21,655 nucleotides of DNA from CAYFVR01 sp046541515 (GTDB lineage: Bacteria > Desulfobacterota > Desulfobacteria > Desulfobacterales > Desulfococcaceae): positions 1-21,655 of the forward strand of contig JBKHDD010000075.1 in assembly GCA_046541515.1 (NCBI GenBank), given 5' to 3'. This document shows positions 1 through 5,956 of this stretch, one piece after another. Made by a program: the position numbers and the translations under genes. The notes under the pieces were generated by a model. The model saw only the letters and a program-made list of their open reading frames with translations, did not search any database and was not told the DNA's origin. Position 1 is the first letter of the stretch. Each line of letters starts with the position of its first letter.

Positions 1-304
1 TTGGCGCGGGTCGGATTGTCGGACGTTCCCCGGTTTTCGGCGGAACCGGGGTAACGGGGGTGAGGGTGGCGTTCGCTCGAAATTCCACATGAACAACGGA
101 GTTTGATTGTCCGGGGGCGAATTCAATTCGCCCCTACCCTTTTCCCCCAAAGTACTCGTGGACATAACGCGGAGCCCGATGAAAGCTGGATCGGCGTTTC
201 CGAATTCATTCAGAAGTTCCGGAACCCGCGGAATCGACCTCGGCCGGATTCCCGGTTCCGGTTTTTATTGACCCGTTCCCCCTTATCCACACGGGAGTGT
301 TTTC
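1..304. other. Intergenic region upstream of betA, no gene seen
   Basis: I see no convincing coding sequence here. It holds two dyads: an imperfect one at about 24-54 (CCCCGGTT pairing with AACCGGGG) and a perfect one at 114-134. Just before betA is a GGGAG ribosome-binding site at about 293-297. A TTGACC box at 268-273 has no good -10 partner, so no promoter is called. Confidence 0.6.
114..134. repeat. Perfect palindrome, hairpin element
   Basis: GGGGCGAATT, one C, then AATTCGCCCC: a perfect 10-bp inverted repeat around C124, followed by CTACCC. It has no T-run, so it is unlikely to be an intrinsic terminator. It looks like a dispersed extragenic palindrome; a looser relative (GTAGGGGCG...CGCCC) lies at about 18853-18880. 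Confidence 0.6.
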
Positions 305-1951
305 ATGTCCCATTTCGACACCATCATCATCGGCGGCGGTTCCGCCGGCAGCGTGCTGGCCAACCGCCTGAGCGAAGACCCGAACCATTCGGTTCTGGTT
401 CTGGAGGCCGGGCGGCCGGACTACAAACTCGACTTCCGGCTGCATATGCCGGCGGCGCTCACCTATCCGCTGGAGAACCGGTTTTACAACTGGTACTACG
501 AATCCGACCCCGAACCCCACATGAACAACCGGCGCATTTATCAGGCCCGGGGGAAGGTGCTGGGCGGATCGAGCTGCATCAACGGCATGATCTACATCCG
601 GGGCAATCCCCTGGACTACGAAAAATGGGCGAAAACCGAGGGGCTGGAAAACTGGGATTTCGCCCATTGCCTGCCCTATTTCAAACGGTTCGAGGATCGG
701 CTGATCGGCGCGAACGAATATCACGGCAAGGGCGGCCCGATCCATCTGACCACCCCGGCCTGCGACAATCCGATCTTCGACGCCTTTTTCGAGGCGGTCC
801 AACAGGCCGGATATCCCGTCACCGAGGACGTGAACGGCTTCCAACAGGAGGGCTTTTCCCCCTTCGACGCGACCATTTACAAAGCCCGCCGCTGGAACGC
901 GGCCCGGGCCTATATCCATCCGGTCAAAAAAGAGCGGAAAAATCTTCGGGTGACCTGCTTCGCCCACGTCACCCGCATTCTGTTCGAGGGCAAAAAGGCG
1001 GTGGGCGTGGAATTCGTCCATGCCAAAAAAACGCGCCGGGTCCATGGCGGGGAAATCATCCTTTGCGGCGGGGCGGTCAATTCGCCCCAGGCGCTCCAGC
1101 TTTCGGGGATCGGGAACGCGGACCATCTGAAAAGCCTGGGCATTCCGGTGGTGCAGGACCTGCCCGGCGTGGGCGAAAACCTTCAGGATCACCTGGAACT
1201 CTACGTCCAGTACGCCTGCAAGGAGCCGGTCAGCCTGTATCCGTCTCTCCATCCATGGAATCAGCCCAAGATCGGCTTCGACTGGCTGTTCCGGCGGAAG
1301 GGCGTGGGCGCGTCCAACCATTTCGAGGCGGGCGGGTTCATCCGCAGCAACGACGAGGTGGAATACCCCAACCTCCAGTTCCATTTCCTGCCCATCGCCA
1401 TCCGATACGACGGCTCCGCCCCGGCGGAGGGCCACGGCTTCCAAATGCACGTCGGTCCCATGAACTCCGACGTGCGCGGCCGGATCAAAATCAAAAGCGC
1501 CGATCCGTTCGATTATCCGAGCATCTTGTTCAACTATCTGTCCACGGAGCAGGAGCGGAAGGAATGGATCGAGGCCATCCACTGCGCCCGAAACATCGCG
1601 GCCCAGCCGGCCTTCGATCACTTGCGGGGGAAAGAATTGGCGCCGGGGGCGGAATACCGGACCGACGAGGAAATCCTGGATTTCGTTGCCCGGGACGGAG
1701 AAAGCGCCTACCATCCAAGTTGCACCTGCAAAATGGGCTACGACGACATGGCGGTGGTGGACGCCGAGCTGAAGGTCCACGGCGTGGAAGGCTTGCGCGT
1801 GGTGGACGCCTCGGTCATGCCGACCATCACCAACGGCAATATCTACGCCCCGGTCATGATGATCGGCGAAAAGGCGGCGGACATCATCCTTGGCCGGAAG
1901 GCGGAGCCGGAGCCCGTGCCATATTACCGGCATGAGCGAATGGCGTCGTAA
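305..1951 (+). CDS. betA: Choline dehydrogenase (BetA-like GMC oxidoreductase)
   Basis: This is an FAD-dependent GMC oxidoreductase of 548 residues, close to the usual BetA length of about 550. It probably oxidises choline to betaine aldehyde (and possibly on to betaine) at the membrane, the first step of glycine-betaine synthesis. The N-terminal FAD-binding motif GGGSAG lies at residues 10-15. The first GMC signature is at about 82-105 (GKVLGGSSCINGMIYIRG) and the second at 255-270 (GGAVNSPQALQLSGIG). The C-terminal motif SAYHPSCTCKMG gives the catalytic His470, and Asn512 follows in TNGNIYAP. The ATG at 305 follows GGGAG and directly precedes the FAD motif. No betB (betaine aldehyde dehydrogenase) is adjacent, but the next gene binds betaine, which supports the substrate. 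GMC enzymes are hard to separate by sequence, so another alcohol substrate is possible. Confidence 0.87.
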   Translation: MSHFDTIIIGGGSAGSVLANRLSEDPNHSVLVLEAGRPDYKLDFRLHMPAALTYPLENRFYNWYYESDPEPHMNNRRIYQARGKVLGGSSCINGMIYIRGNPLDYEKWAKTEGLENWDFAHCLPYFKRFEDRLIGANEYHGKGGPIHLTTPACDNPIFDAFFEAVQQAGYPVTEDVNGFQQEGFSPFDATIYKARRWNAARAYIHPVKKERKNLRVTCFAHVTRILFEGKKAVGVEFVHAKKTRRVHGGEIILCGGAVNSPQALQLSGIGNADHLKSLGIPVVQDLPGVGENLQDHLELYVQYACKEPVSLYPSLHPWNQPKIGFDWLFRRKGVGASNHFEAGGFIRSNDEVEYPNLQFHFLPIAIRYDGSAPAEGHGFQMHVGPMNSDVRGRIKIKSADPFDYPSILFNYLSTEQERKEWIEAIHCARNIAAQPAFDHLRGKELAPGAEYRTDEEILDFVARDGESAYHPSCTCKMGYDDMAVVDAELKVHGVEGLRVVDASVMPTITNGNIYAPVMMIGEKAADIILGRKAEPEPVPYYRHERMAS

Positions 1952-1996
1952 CGGCTTCGGATTGGGCTCCTGGAAACCGGACGAGTTCGGGAATCC

Positions 1997-2037
1997 GGCC
2001 GGGCAACCGGCGGGTTTTCCCGGCCTCGCCTTTTTCG
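1997..2037 (+). terminator. Weak terminator-like hairpin between betA and proX
   Basis: GGCCGGG pairs with CCCGGCC across a loop of about 15 bases, followed a few bases later by CTTTTTC. The stem is short and the T-run displaced. It could lower readthrough from betA into proX, but it is not a strong terminator. Confidence 0.3.
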
Positions 2038-2094
2038 GAGCCAGATGGTACCCTGCCGAACATTCTTTCCACCCGAAACGGAAAAGGAGTTGGC

Positions 2095-3138
2095 ATGGAA
2101 AAAACCTTGCGTATCCTGTTTCATTTTTTGGCGATGTCCGCGATGGCGCTCGTCCCCTTGGGAGTGGCTTGGGCTTCCCCGGAACTGCCCGGAAAGGGGA
2201 CGACGGTCCAACCGGCCCGCTGCACCTGGGACACCGGCCATTTCCACGAGACCCTGGTAAGAAAGGCGCTCGCCGAACTCGGCTACGAGGTTCAAGAGCC
2301 GAAAACGCTTCAGAATGCGCTGTTTTACGCCTCCGTGGCCCAGGGAACCATCGACTTCTGGGCCAATAGCTGGTTCCCCAATCAAATTTCCCAGATGCCG
2401 CCGAATTTCGACGAAAAGGCGGCGGCATACGGATACGTGGTCAAGTCCGGCGGGCTCCAAGGATATCTGGTGGACAAGAAGCACCAGGAAAAATTCAACA
2501 TCACCTCCCTCGCGGATTTCAAGCGTCCCGAAGTGAAAGCGGCCTTTGACCACAACGGCGACGGAAAGGCCGACCTCTACGGTTCGCCCCCGGGGTGGAA
2601 GGTGACCGAGGTCATGGCCCATCATCTGAAGGTGTATGATCTCGAGGATCACGTCAATTTCGTTCAGGCATCCTACAACGCCATTTTCGCCGACGTGCTG
2701 GGCAATTTTCAAAGCGGCGGCGGCGTGCTCTACTACACTTGGGCGCCCAACTGGTCCGTTTACAAGCTCCAGCCGGGCAAAGACGTAATGTGGATCAACG
2801 TGCCCGAAATCAATCCCATGCCGGAATTCGCCGACAACGCGGATCAGATGGTCGCTTCCGGCGTGGTCGGGGCCGTGAGCGATCCCATCAAGCTCGGCTT
2901 CGTCATCAACGACATTCGGATCGTGGCCAACAAGGAATTCGTGGCCAAGAACCCCGCCGCCAAGAAGCTGTTCGAGGTGTTCCGGATGTCGGTTTCGGAT
3001 ATCTCCGCCCAGAACGCCAAAATGAAGGACGGGGAAAACACCATGAAGGACATCGAACGGCACGCGGACGAGTGGATCGCGGCCAACGCCGAAACCTGGA
3101 ACGGCTGGCTGGAGCAGGCCCGGAAGGCGGCGGAATGA
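2095..3138 (+). CDS. proX: Glycine betaine/proline ABC transporter substrate-binding protein (ProX-like)
   Basis: This is a periplasmic binding protein of 347 residues that captures glycine betaine or proline betaine for an ABC importer. A signal peptide covers about residues 1-28 (hydrophobic run, then AWA|SPE). The mature start PELPGKG matches the start of E. coli ProX as I recall it. Three tryptophans that correspond by position to the E. coli betaine cage are present: Trp93 (NSWFP), Trp168 (PPGWK) and Trp216 (YYTWAPNW). The Asp/Gly loop DHNGDGKADLYG is at 152-163. The E. coli disulphide next to the second cage Trp is absent, with Ser/Lys in place of the cysteines. A strong AAAAGGAG site at 2082-2089 fixes the start. 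No permease (proW) or ATPase (proV) is adjacent, so the protein is an orphan here and must pair with a transporter elsewhere. Confidence 0.9.
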   Translation: MEKTLRILFHFLAMSAMALVPLGVAWASPELPGKGTTVQPARCTWDTGHFHETLVRKALAELGYEVQEPKTLQNALFYASVAQGTIDFWANSWFPNQISQMPPNFDEKAAAYGYVVKSGGLQGYLVDKKHQEKFNITSLADFKRPEVKAAFDHNGDGKADLYGSPPGWKVTEVMAHHLKVYDLEDHVNFVQASYNAIFADVLGNFQSGGGVLYYTWAPNWSVYKLQPGKDVMWINVPEINPMPEFADNADQMVASGVVGAVSDPIKLGFVINDIRIVANKEFVAKNPAAKKLFEVFRMSVSDISAQNAKMKDGENTMKDIERHADEWIAANAETWNGWLEQARKAAE

Positions 3139-3218
3139 TGGGTCCGGCGCCGAACGACGACATGGCCGTGGTGGACGCGAAGGGATAGGTCCACGGCGTT
3201 GAGAGCCTGTCTGGTTGG
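3135..3218 (+). pseudogene. Stump of a second betA-like GMC gene (C-terminal motif only)
   Basis: Immediately at the proX stop, the frame from 3138 reads MGPAPNDDMAVVDAKG, then a TAG stop, then VHGVESL. This matches the BetA C-terminal segment MG..DDMAVVDAELKVHGVEGL just after the catalytic His region, with the stop inside it. At DNA level, 3155-3218 aligns without gaps to betA 1741-1804. The extra residues after MG (PAPN) are absent from the neighbouring betA, so the stump more likely comes from a second paralogue than from a recent copy. Only about 80 bases survive and it cannot be functional. Confidence 0.7.
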
Positions 3219-3229
3219 CGCCACATGAC

Positions 3230-3277
3230 GCCAAACGCCCCGATGGAAAAATTCCGTTCGGGGCGTTTGGCTTTTTT
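3230..3277 (+). terminator. Rho-independent terminator of the proX transcript
   Basis: GCCAAACGCCCCG (3230-3242) pairs perfectly with CGGGGCGTTTGGC (3259-3271), a 13-bp stem with a 16-base loop, followed by TTTTTT. This is a strong intrinsic terminator ending betA/proX transcription on the plus strand. Confidence 0.9.
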
Positions 3278-3540
3278 GCTGGCCGAATGGTTGGGAAGCC
3301 GGGAGAGGCGAAGCGGGGCTTGGTCTATGGATTTACCTGCGGGTTGCGGTTCCAGAGTGAACAGCGCCTTGGCACCCTTCGCCGGAAGGTAGAAGGAAAA
3401 ATTGTCCAGCAAATAAACGCCCCTCTGGGCGCATGTCCTGCCCGCTGGAGATGAAATTAACCGCGATTTGAGACCCATTTCAACGCGGGAAGCGGTTGCC
3501 CAGGGAACAGGATGCCGATGGCGGAAGAAAACCGAGTTTT
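3278..3540. other. Gap between the proX terminator and the first toxin gene, no gene seen
   Basis: Short open frames occur on both strands but have no ribosome-binding sites and no recognisable motifs. The minus-strand frame across 3286-3480 is protein-like in places (LLDNFSFYLPAKG), so a decayed gene is possible but cannot be shown. Confidence 0.35.
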
Positions 3541-3960
3541 CTATTCCCTCCAGTTTTCCAGAGCCAAATCGAATCCAAGATTCTGAATCCGCTGATAATG
3601 CTTGGTATTTCCAGTGCATAAATGAAGTGAGTTTGCCAAGGCGATTCCTGCGACCATAGGGTCCGCTCTGCCAATCGGTTGCCCCGACCTTTCGAGTTCG
3701 GCATAGATGCGTCCAGCCAACTCGGAACCCTTGTTGTTGAGCGTCAAAATTTCCAAACCGGGAAGCACAGAAAGAAACTTCTGAATATTCGCCTCCCGCT
3801 TCACCTTATGGTATCCTTTCACGATTTCCATGACCGAAATGGTGGTTATGGTGTAGGTGTCGTAAAACTCGTAGTATTTTTTAGCCTTATCGGCAACCAA
3901 GGCATTCCTTCCCTTGAGAATCTCCGAGAGAATATCGGTATCCAAAACGATCTTGTTCAC
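3541..3960 (-). CDS. VapC-like PIN-domain toxin of a type II toxin-antitoxin module
   Basis: This is a PIN-domain RNase-type toxin of 139 residues. Acidic metal-binding positions expected of the family are visible: Asp7 (VLDTDIL), Glu45 (ISVMEIVKG) and Asp100 (RADPMVAGIA), followed by TGNTKHYQRI with Asn118 at the common fourth position. Family knowledge implies Mg-dependent cleavage of an RNA such as tRNA or rRNA when the antitoxin is lost; the target cannot be read from sequence. The start is GTG at 3960, and GTGA overlaps the antitoxin stop by 4 bases, so the two are translationally coupled. The DNA is visibly AT-richer than the nif genes, consistent with an acquired module. Confidence 0.88.
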   Translation of the reverse strand: MNKIVLDTDILSEILKGRNALVADKAKKYYEFYDTYTITTISVMEIVKGYHKVKREANIQKFLSVLPGLEILTLNNKGSELAGRIYAELERSGQPIGRADPMVAGIALANSLHLCTGNTKHYQRIQNLGFDLALENWRE

Positions 3961-4190
3961 GGGCGATTTCGCAGGGGATGCTTTTCGCGGGATTCCAGGG
4001 CTTCCTCCGTAATTCGATCCAACATTTCGGCGTCGTCGGAAAACAATCCGAGCAACGGATCCGGTTTTCGCGTCTTTGGAGAAAAATTAATCTCTCTCAA
4101 TTTTCGGAAAAGCTTCTCGGTTTCTTCGCTGTTATTTAATTCATACTCCAACTCAATTTCCTTTGGAATTTTGATCAAGATAGTTCCCAT
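3957..4190 (-). CDS. Antitoxin partner of the upstream-coupled PIN toxin
   Basis: This is a small acidic protein of 77 residues starting MGTILIKIPKEIELEYEL and ending in a charged tail, encoded directly before the PIN toxin with a 4-base overlap. I do not recognise its DNA-binding fold. Position, size and acidity make it the antitoxin that blocks the toxin and probably represses the operon. The ATG at 4190 follows a near-perfect AAAAGGAGGAAGCC site, which is why I prefer it over a longer frame reaching 4250. An 11-base dyad (GTTTC-G-GAAAC) lies about 20 bases upstream of the start and could be the operator. Confidence 0.75.
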   Translation of the reverse strand: MGTILIKIPKEIELEYELNNSEETEKLFRKLREINFSPKTRKPDPLLGLFSDDAEMLDRITEEALESREKHPLRNRP

Positions 4191-4204
4191 GGCTTCCTCC
4201 TTTT

Positions 4205-4222
4205 GACTGTTTCGGAAACTGC
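4205..4222. promoter_or_regulatory. Operator-like dyad before the antitoxin gene
   Basis: GTTTC-G-GAAAC, with nearly symmetrical flanks, lies just upstream of the antitoxin ribosome-binding site. Type II antitoxins usually autorepress at such a dyad. A loose promoter (TTGTGA, 17 bases, AATTTA on the minus strand) lies upstream. Suggestive only. Confidence 0.3.
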
Positions 4223-4384
4223 CCTTCCCATAAATTGAAAGTTGCCACACACCTCACAAGACCGTCATCCAAACGCGGGGCAAAGCCTCCGAAAAAATCC
4301 AAACAATTTAAAAATTTACCATGGCAACCCTACCCTGTCAATTTGGACCCATCTCGGTCTTTCCCATTTCCCCACAAACGCCAA

Positions 4385-4420
4385 ACCGCCCCGCCAGGTT
4401 TGCAAACCCAACGGGGCGGT
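4385..4420 (-). terminator. Duplicated terminator hairpin after the ferredoxin pseudogene
   Basis: ACCGCCCCG (4385-4393) pairs with CGGGGCGGT (4412-4420); the inner sequence GGTTTGCAAACC extends the fold. On the minus strand it follows the pseudogene stop, but the T-run is broken (TTTGGCGTTT). It is the counterpart of the nif operon terminator at 5437-5472 and belongs to the same duplicated block. Confidence 0.7.
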
Positions 4421-4449
4421 CTCATTTCAACGCAACAAACGTCCGGCGA

Positions 4450-4668
4450 CTATTGGATCACATAATCCTCCGCCACGGCGTCGTCTTCGATGGCGTCCAG
4501 AATTTCGTCGATGACGTCTTCGCTTTCCACCGGGCCGTACCAGACCCCGGCGGGCTGGACCACCATGACCGGGCCGTAGTCGGACGCCTTCATACAGCCG
4601 GTGCTGGTCACCTGGGCGTCCATGCCCCGGTCCAGAATCTCGTTTTCAATGAAAGGGAAATCGGCAGT
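4450..4668 (-). pseudogene. Truncated copy of the nif-linked [2Fe-2S] ferredoxin
   Basis: The reading frame matches the C-terminal two thirds of the intact ferredoxin at 5502-5807, from about residue 28 to the stop. The N-terminal part with ligands Cys11 and Cys24 is missing, and the fourth ligand has become Ser (GCMKASDYGP instead of GCLKACDYGP). With one of four ligands left it cannot hold the cluster. A frame can be opened from a TTG at 4692, but the new N-terminus is unrelated and has no clear ribosome-binding site. It is a relic of a gene duplication or of an insertion that copied its target. Confidence 0.88.
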
Positions 4669-4779
4669 CCCCACCTTTGCCGTAATTGGCAATCCGAATT
4701 CAACTTGCTAAAGCCTAAAAATTATGGTTTTCTCTAAAAAGGTCGAGCAAGATCAATCGCCCTGAATGGAGTCTGCCCA

Positions 4780-5004
4780 ATGGAACCCGGCTATCAAATT
4801 TCCACGGATCAGAACGACATCATCATCCGGCTTTCCAAGAAAAACATCCCTCGCGAAACTCTCCTGAAGCTGTTGGACTTTCTGGAAATGGACGCCATTC
4901 GAACTCGGAGCCAGCTAACGGAGGAAGACGCTGCGGCCGTTTCCATCGAAATCAAAAAAAACGCTTGGCGCCAGGTAAAACATTTATTCGAGGAAGCGCA
5001 GTAA
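4780..5004 (+). CDS. Putative antitoxin of a PIN-toxin module
   Basis: This 74-residue hydrophilic protein (MEPGYQISTDQNDIIIRLSKKNIP...) is encoded 3 bases before a PIN-domain toxin, the usual antitoxin position. The middle (ETLLKLLDFLEMDAI) looks helical and the tail is charged. I do not recognise a named DNA-binding family. The ATG at 4780 has a modest GGAG about a dozen bases upstream. It lies between the two copies of the ferredoxin direct repeat and reads opposite to the nif operon. Confidence 0.7.
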   Translation: MEPGYQISTDQNDIIIRLSKKNIPRETLLKLLDFLEMDAIRTRSQLTEEDAAAVSIEIKKNAWRQVKHLFEEAQ

Positions 5005-5007
5005 ACG

Positions 5008-5418
5008 GTGGGAGAATCCATCGTTCTCGATACGAACATCCTCTTTTCGGCCTTGCTTCGGGAAAACTCTCAATGGAGCCGGATCATCCTCGATTCCGAC
5101 CATGAATTTTTCATCTGCGAATCCACGATTATCGAACTTTTCAAGCACAAGGAAAAGTTGGTGAAGCTCAGCCGGCTGACCGAGGAAGAACTCATTCGTT
5201 GGTTTTATCTCCTGCTCAGGCGAGCAATCGTGATTAAGGAGGATTGGATTGAACCGCCCGCCCGAAATCGCGCTTGCCAACTATGTCGCGACGTGGACCC
5301 CGCCGACACGCCATTTGTGGCGCTGGCAATTCACTTGGATGGGCTTCTTTGGACGGGGGATAAGGCCCTGAAATCCGCTCTCGAAAAAAAGGGTTTCTTC
5401 TCCTTTTTTACCTCATAA
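5008..5418 (+). CDS. PIN-domain toxin (VapC-like)
   Basis: A 136-residue PIN-domain protein and likely RNase toxin. Candidate metal-binding residues are Asp8 (VLDTNILFSAL), Glu43 (STIIELFKH), Asp97 or Asp100 (DVDPADTPFVALA) and Asp118 (WTGDKAL), which is the family pattern. The GTG start at 5008 is 3 bases after the antitoxin stop; the antitoxin's own end (GAGGAAG) supplies a ribosome-binding site. The gene converges on the nif operon and ends about 20 bases before the shared bidirectional terminator. It differs clearly in sequence from the other two PIN toxins in this window, so the three are not recent copies of each other. Confidence 0.88.
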   Translation: MGESIVLDTNILFSALLRENSQWSRIILDSDHEFFICESTIIELFKHKEKLVKLSRLTEEELIRWFYLLLRRAIVIKEDWIEPPARNRACQLCRDVDPADTPFVALAIHLDGLLWTGDKALKSALEKKGFFSFFTS

Positions 5419-5427
5419 TCCCGCCCA

Positions 5428-5472
5428 AAAACAAAAACCGCCCCGCCGGGCTCAAAAACCCAACGGGGCGGT
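5428..5472 (-). terminator. Terminator of the nif operon (probably bidirectional)
   Basis: ACCGCCCCG (5437-5445) pairs with CGGGGCGGT (5464-5472), with an inner GGG/CCC extension. On the minus strand it is followed by TTTTTGTTTTT, a strong T-run, about 30 bases after the ferredoxin stop. The toxin gene converges from the other side, so the hairpin may serve both strands. Confidence 0.88.
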
Positions 5473-5720
5473 TACTTTTCAACCCAACAAACGCCCGGAG
5501 ACTACTGGATCAGATAATCCTCCGCCACGGCGTCGTCTTCGATGGCGTCCAGAATTTCGTCGATGACGTCTTCGCTTTCCACCGGACCGTACCAAAGCCC
5601 GGCGGGGTGGACCACCATAACCGGACCGTAGTCGCACGCCTTCAGGCAGCCGGTGCTGGTCACCTGGGCGTCCATGCCCCGATCCAGAATCTCGTTTTCA
5701 ATGTAGGGCAAAAAATCGGT
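5436..5720. repeat. Direct repeat, copy B (within the intact ferredoxin gene and terminator)
   Basis: Counterpart of 4384-4668 in the same orientation. This copy lies in the intact gene and is presumably the source. Homology fades upstream of the codons for STDF in the ferredoxin. Confidence 0.85.
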
Positions 5721-5807
5721 CGAACCCTTTTTGTGGCAGGCGCCCTTGGGGTCCCCGCCGGCCCGAAAGCTGGCGCAGACGAAAATGTGATGTTTGGGTT
5801 TTTCCAT
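5502..5807 (-). CDS. Thioredoxin-like [2Fe-2S] ferredoxin of the nif operon
   Basis: This 101-residue protein belongs to the thioredoxin-fold [2Fe-2S] ferredoxins, known from Clostridium pasteurianum and nif regions of diazotrophs. The four cluster ligands are visible as Cys11, Cys24, Cys54 and Cys58 (VCASF, GACHKKG, TGCLKACDYGP), with the family spacing. It ends in a very acidic tail (ESEDVIDEILDAIEDDAVAED), suited to docking on a basic partner. Its role is probably electron transfer in or around nitrogenase; its exact partner is unknown. The start at 5807 is chosen because GGAGAGAAGCGC precedes that ATG and the longer frame upstream has no homology. It is the last gene of the nif operon, 149 bases after nifB and just before the terminator. 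Confidence 0.9.
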   Translation of the reverse strand: MEKPKHHIFVCASFRAGGDPKGACHKKGSTDFLPYIENEILDRGMDAQVTSTGCLKACDYGPVMVVHPAGLWYGPVESEDVIDEILDAIEDDAVAEDYLIQ

Positions 5808-5852
5808 GCGCTTCTCTCCATTCTGGCGTCGCGTAAGGTGATTTCCGCAGGA

Positions 5853-5868
5853 ACGGCCGCTCGGCCGT
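5853..5868. repeat. Palindromic hairpin between nifB and the ferredoxin gene
   Basis: ACGGCC-GCTC-GGCCGT, a perfect 6-bp stem with a 4-base loop and partly pairing flanks. It lies in the nifB/ferredoxin gap and has no T-run, so it is an mRNA hairpin or dispersed palindrome, not a terminator. Confidence 0.6.
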
Positions 5869-5956
5869 CCCGATCTCGATGAAAACCGGTCCGGTCCCGT
5901 TATCCGCCGGTTGAGAATCCGTTGAAAATGGGTCGCCGCCAAAGGGACGCCGCGTT

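Larger units (their letters stand above)
4384..4668. repeat. Direct repeat, copy A (ferredoxin 3' end plus terminator)
   Basis: This segment aligns with 5436-5720 in the same orientation. About 210 bases of coding sequence differ at only some 13-15 sites by eye, and the terminator stem and the spacer after the stop (CAACAAACG.CCGG.GACTA) are also shared. The two copies flank the plus-strand toxin-antitoxin pair at 4780-5418. Confidence 0.85.

Noticed and set aside
103..1935. 610-codon plus-strand open frame overlapping betA
   Set aside because: Runs in another frame through a clear GMC dehydrogenase gene. Its Arg/Pro/Gly-rich product is typical of a GC-rich shadow frame.
206..2428. 740-codon minus-strand open frame across betA and proX
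   Set aside because: Antisense to two well-recognised proteins, no ribosome-binding site or motif of its own.
2906..3619. 237-codon minus-strand open frame over the proX end and gap
   Set aside because: Antisense to proX and its terminator over much of its length. A protein-like stretch at 3286-3480 is too short and motif-free to call.
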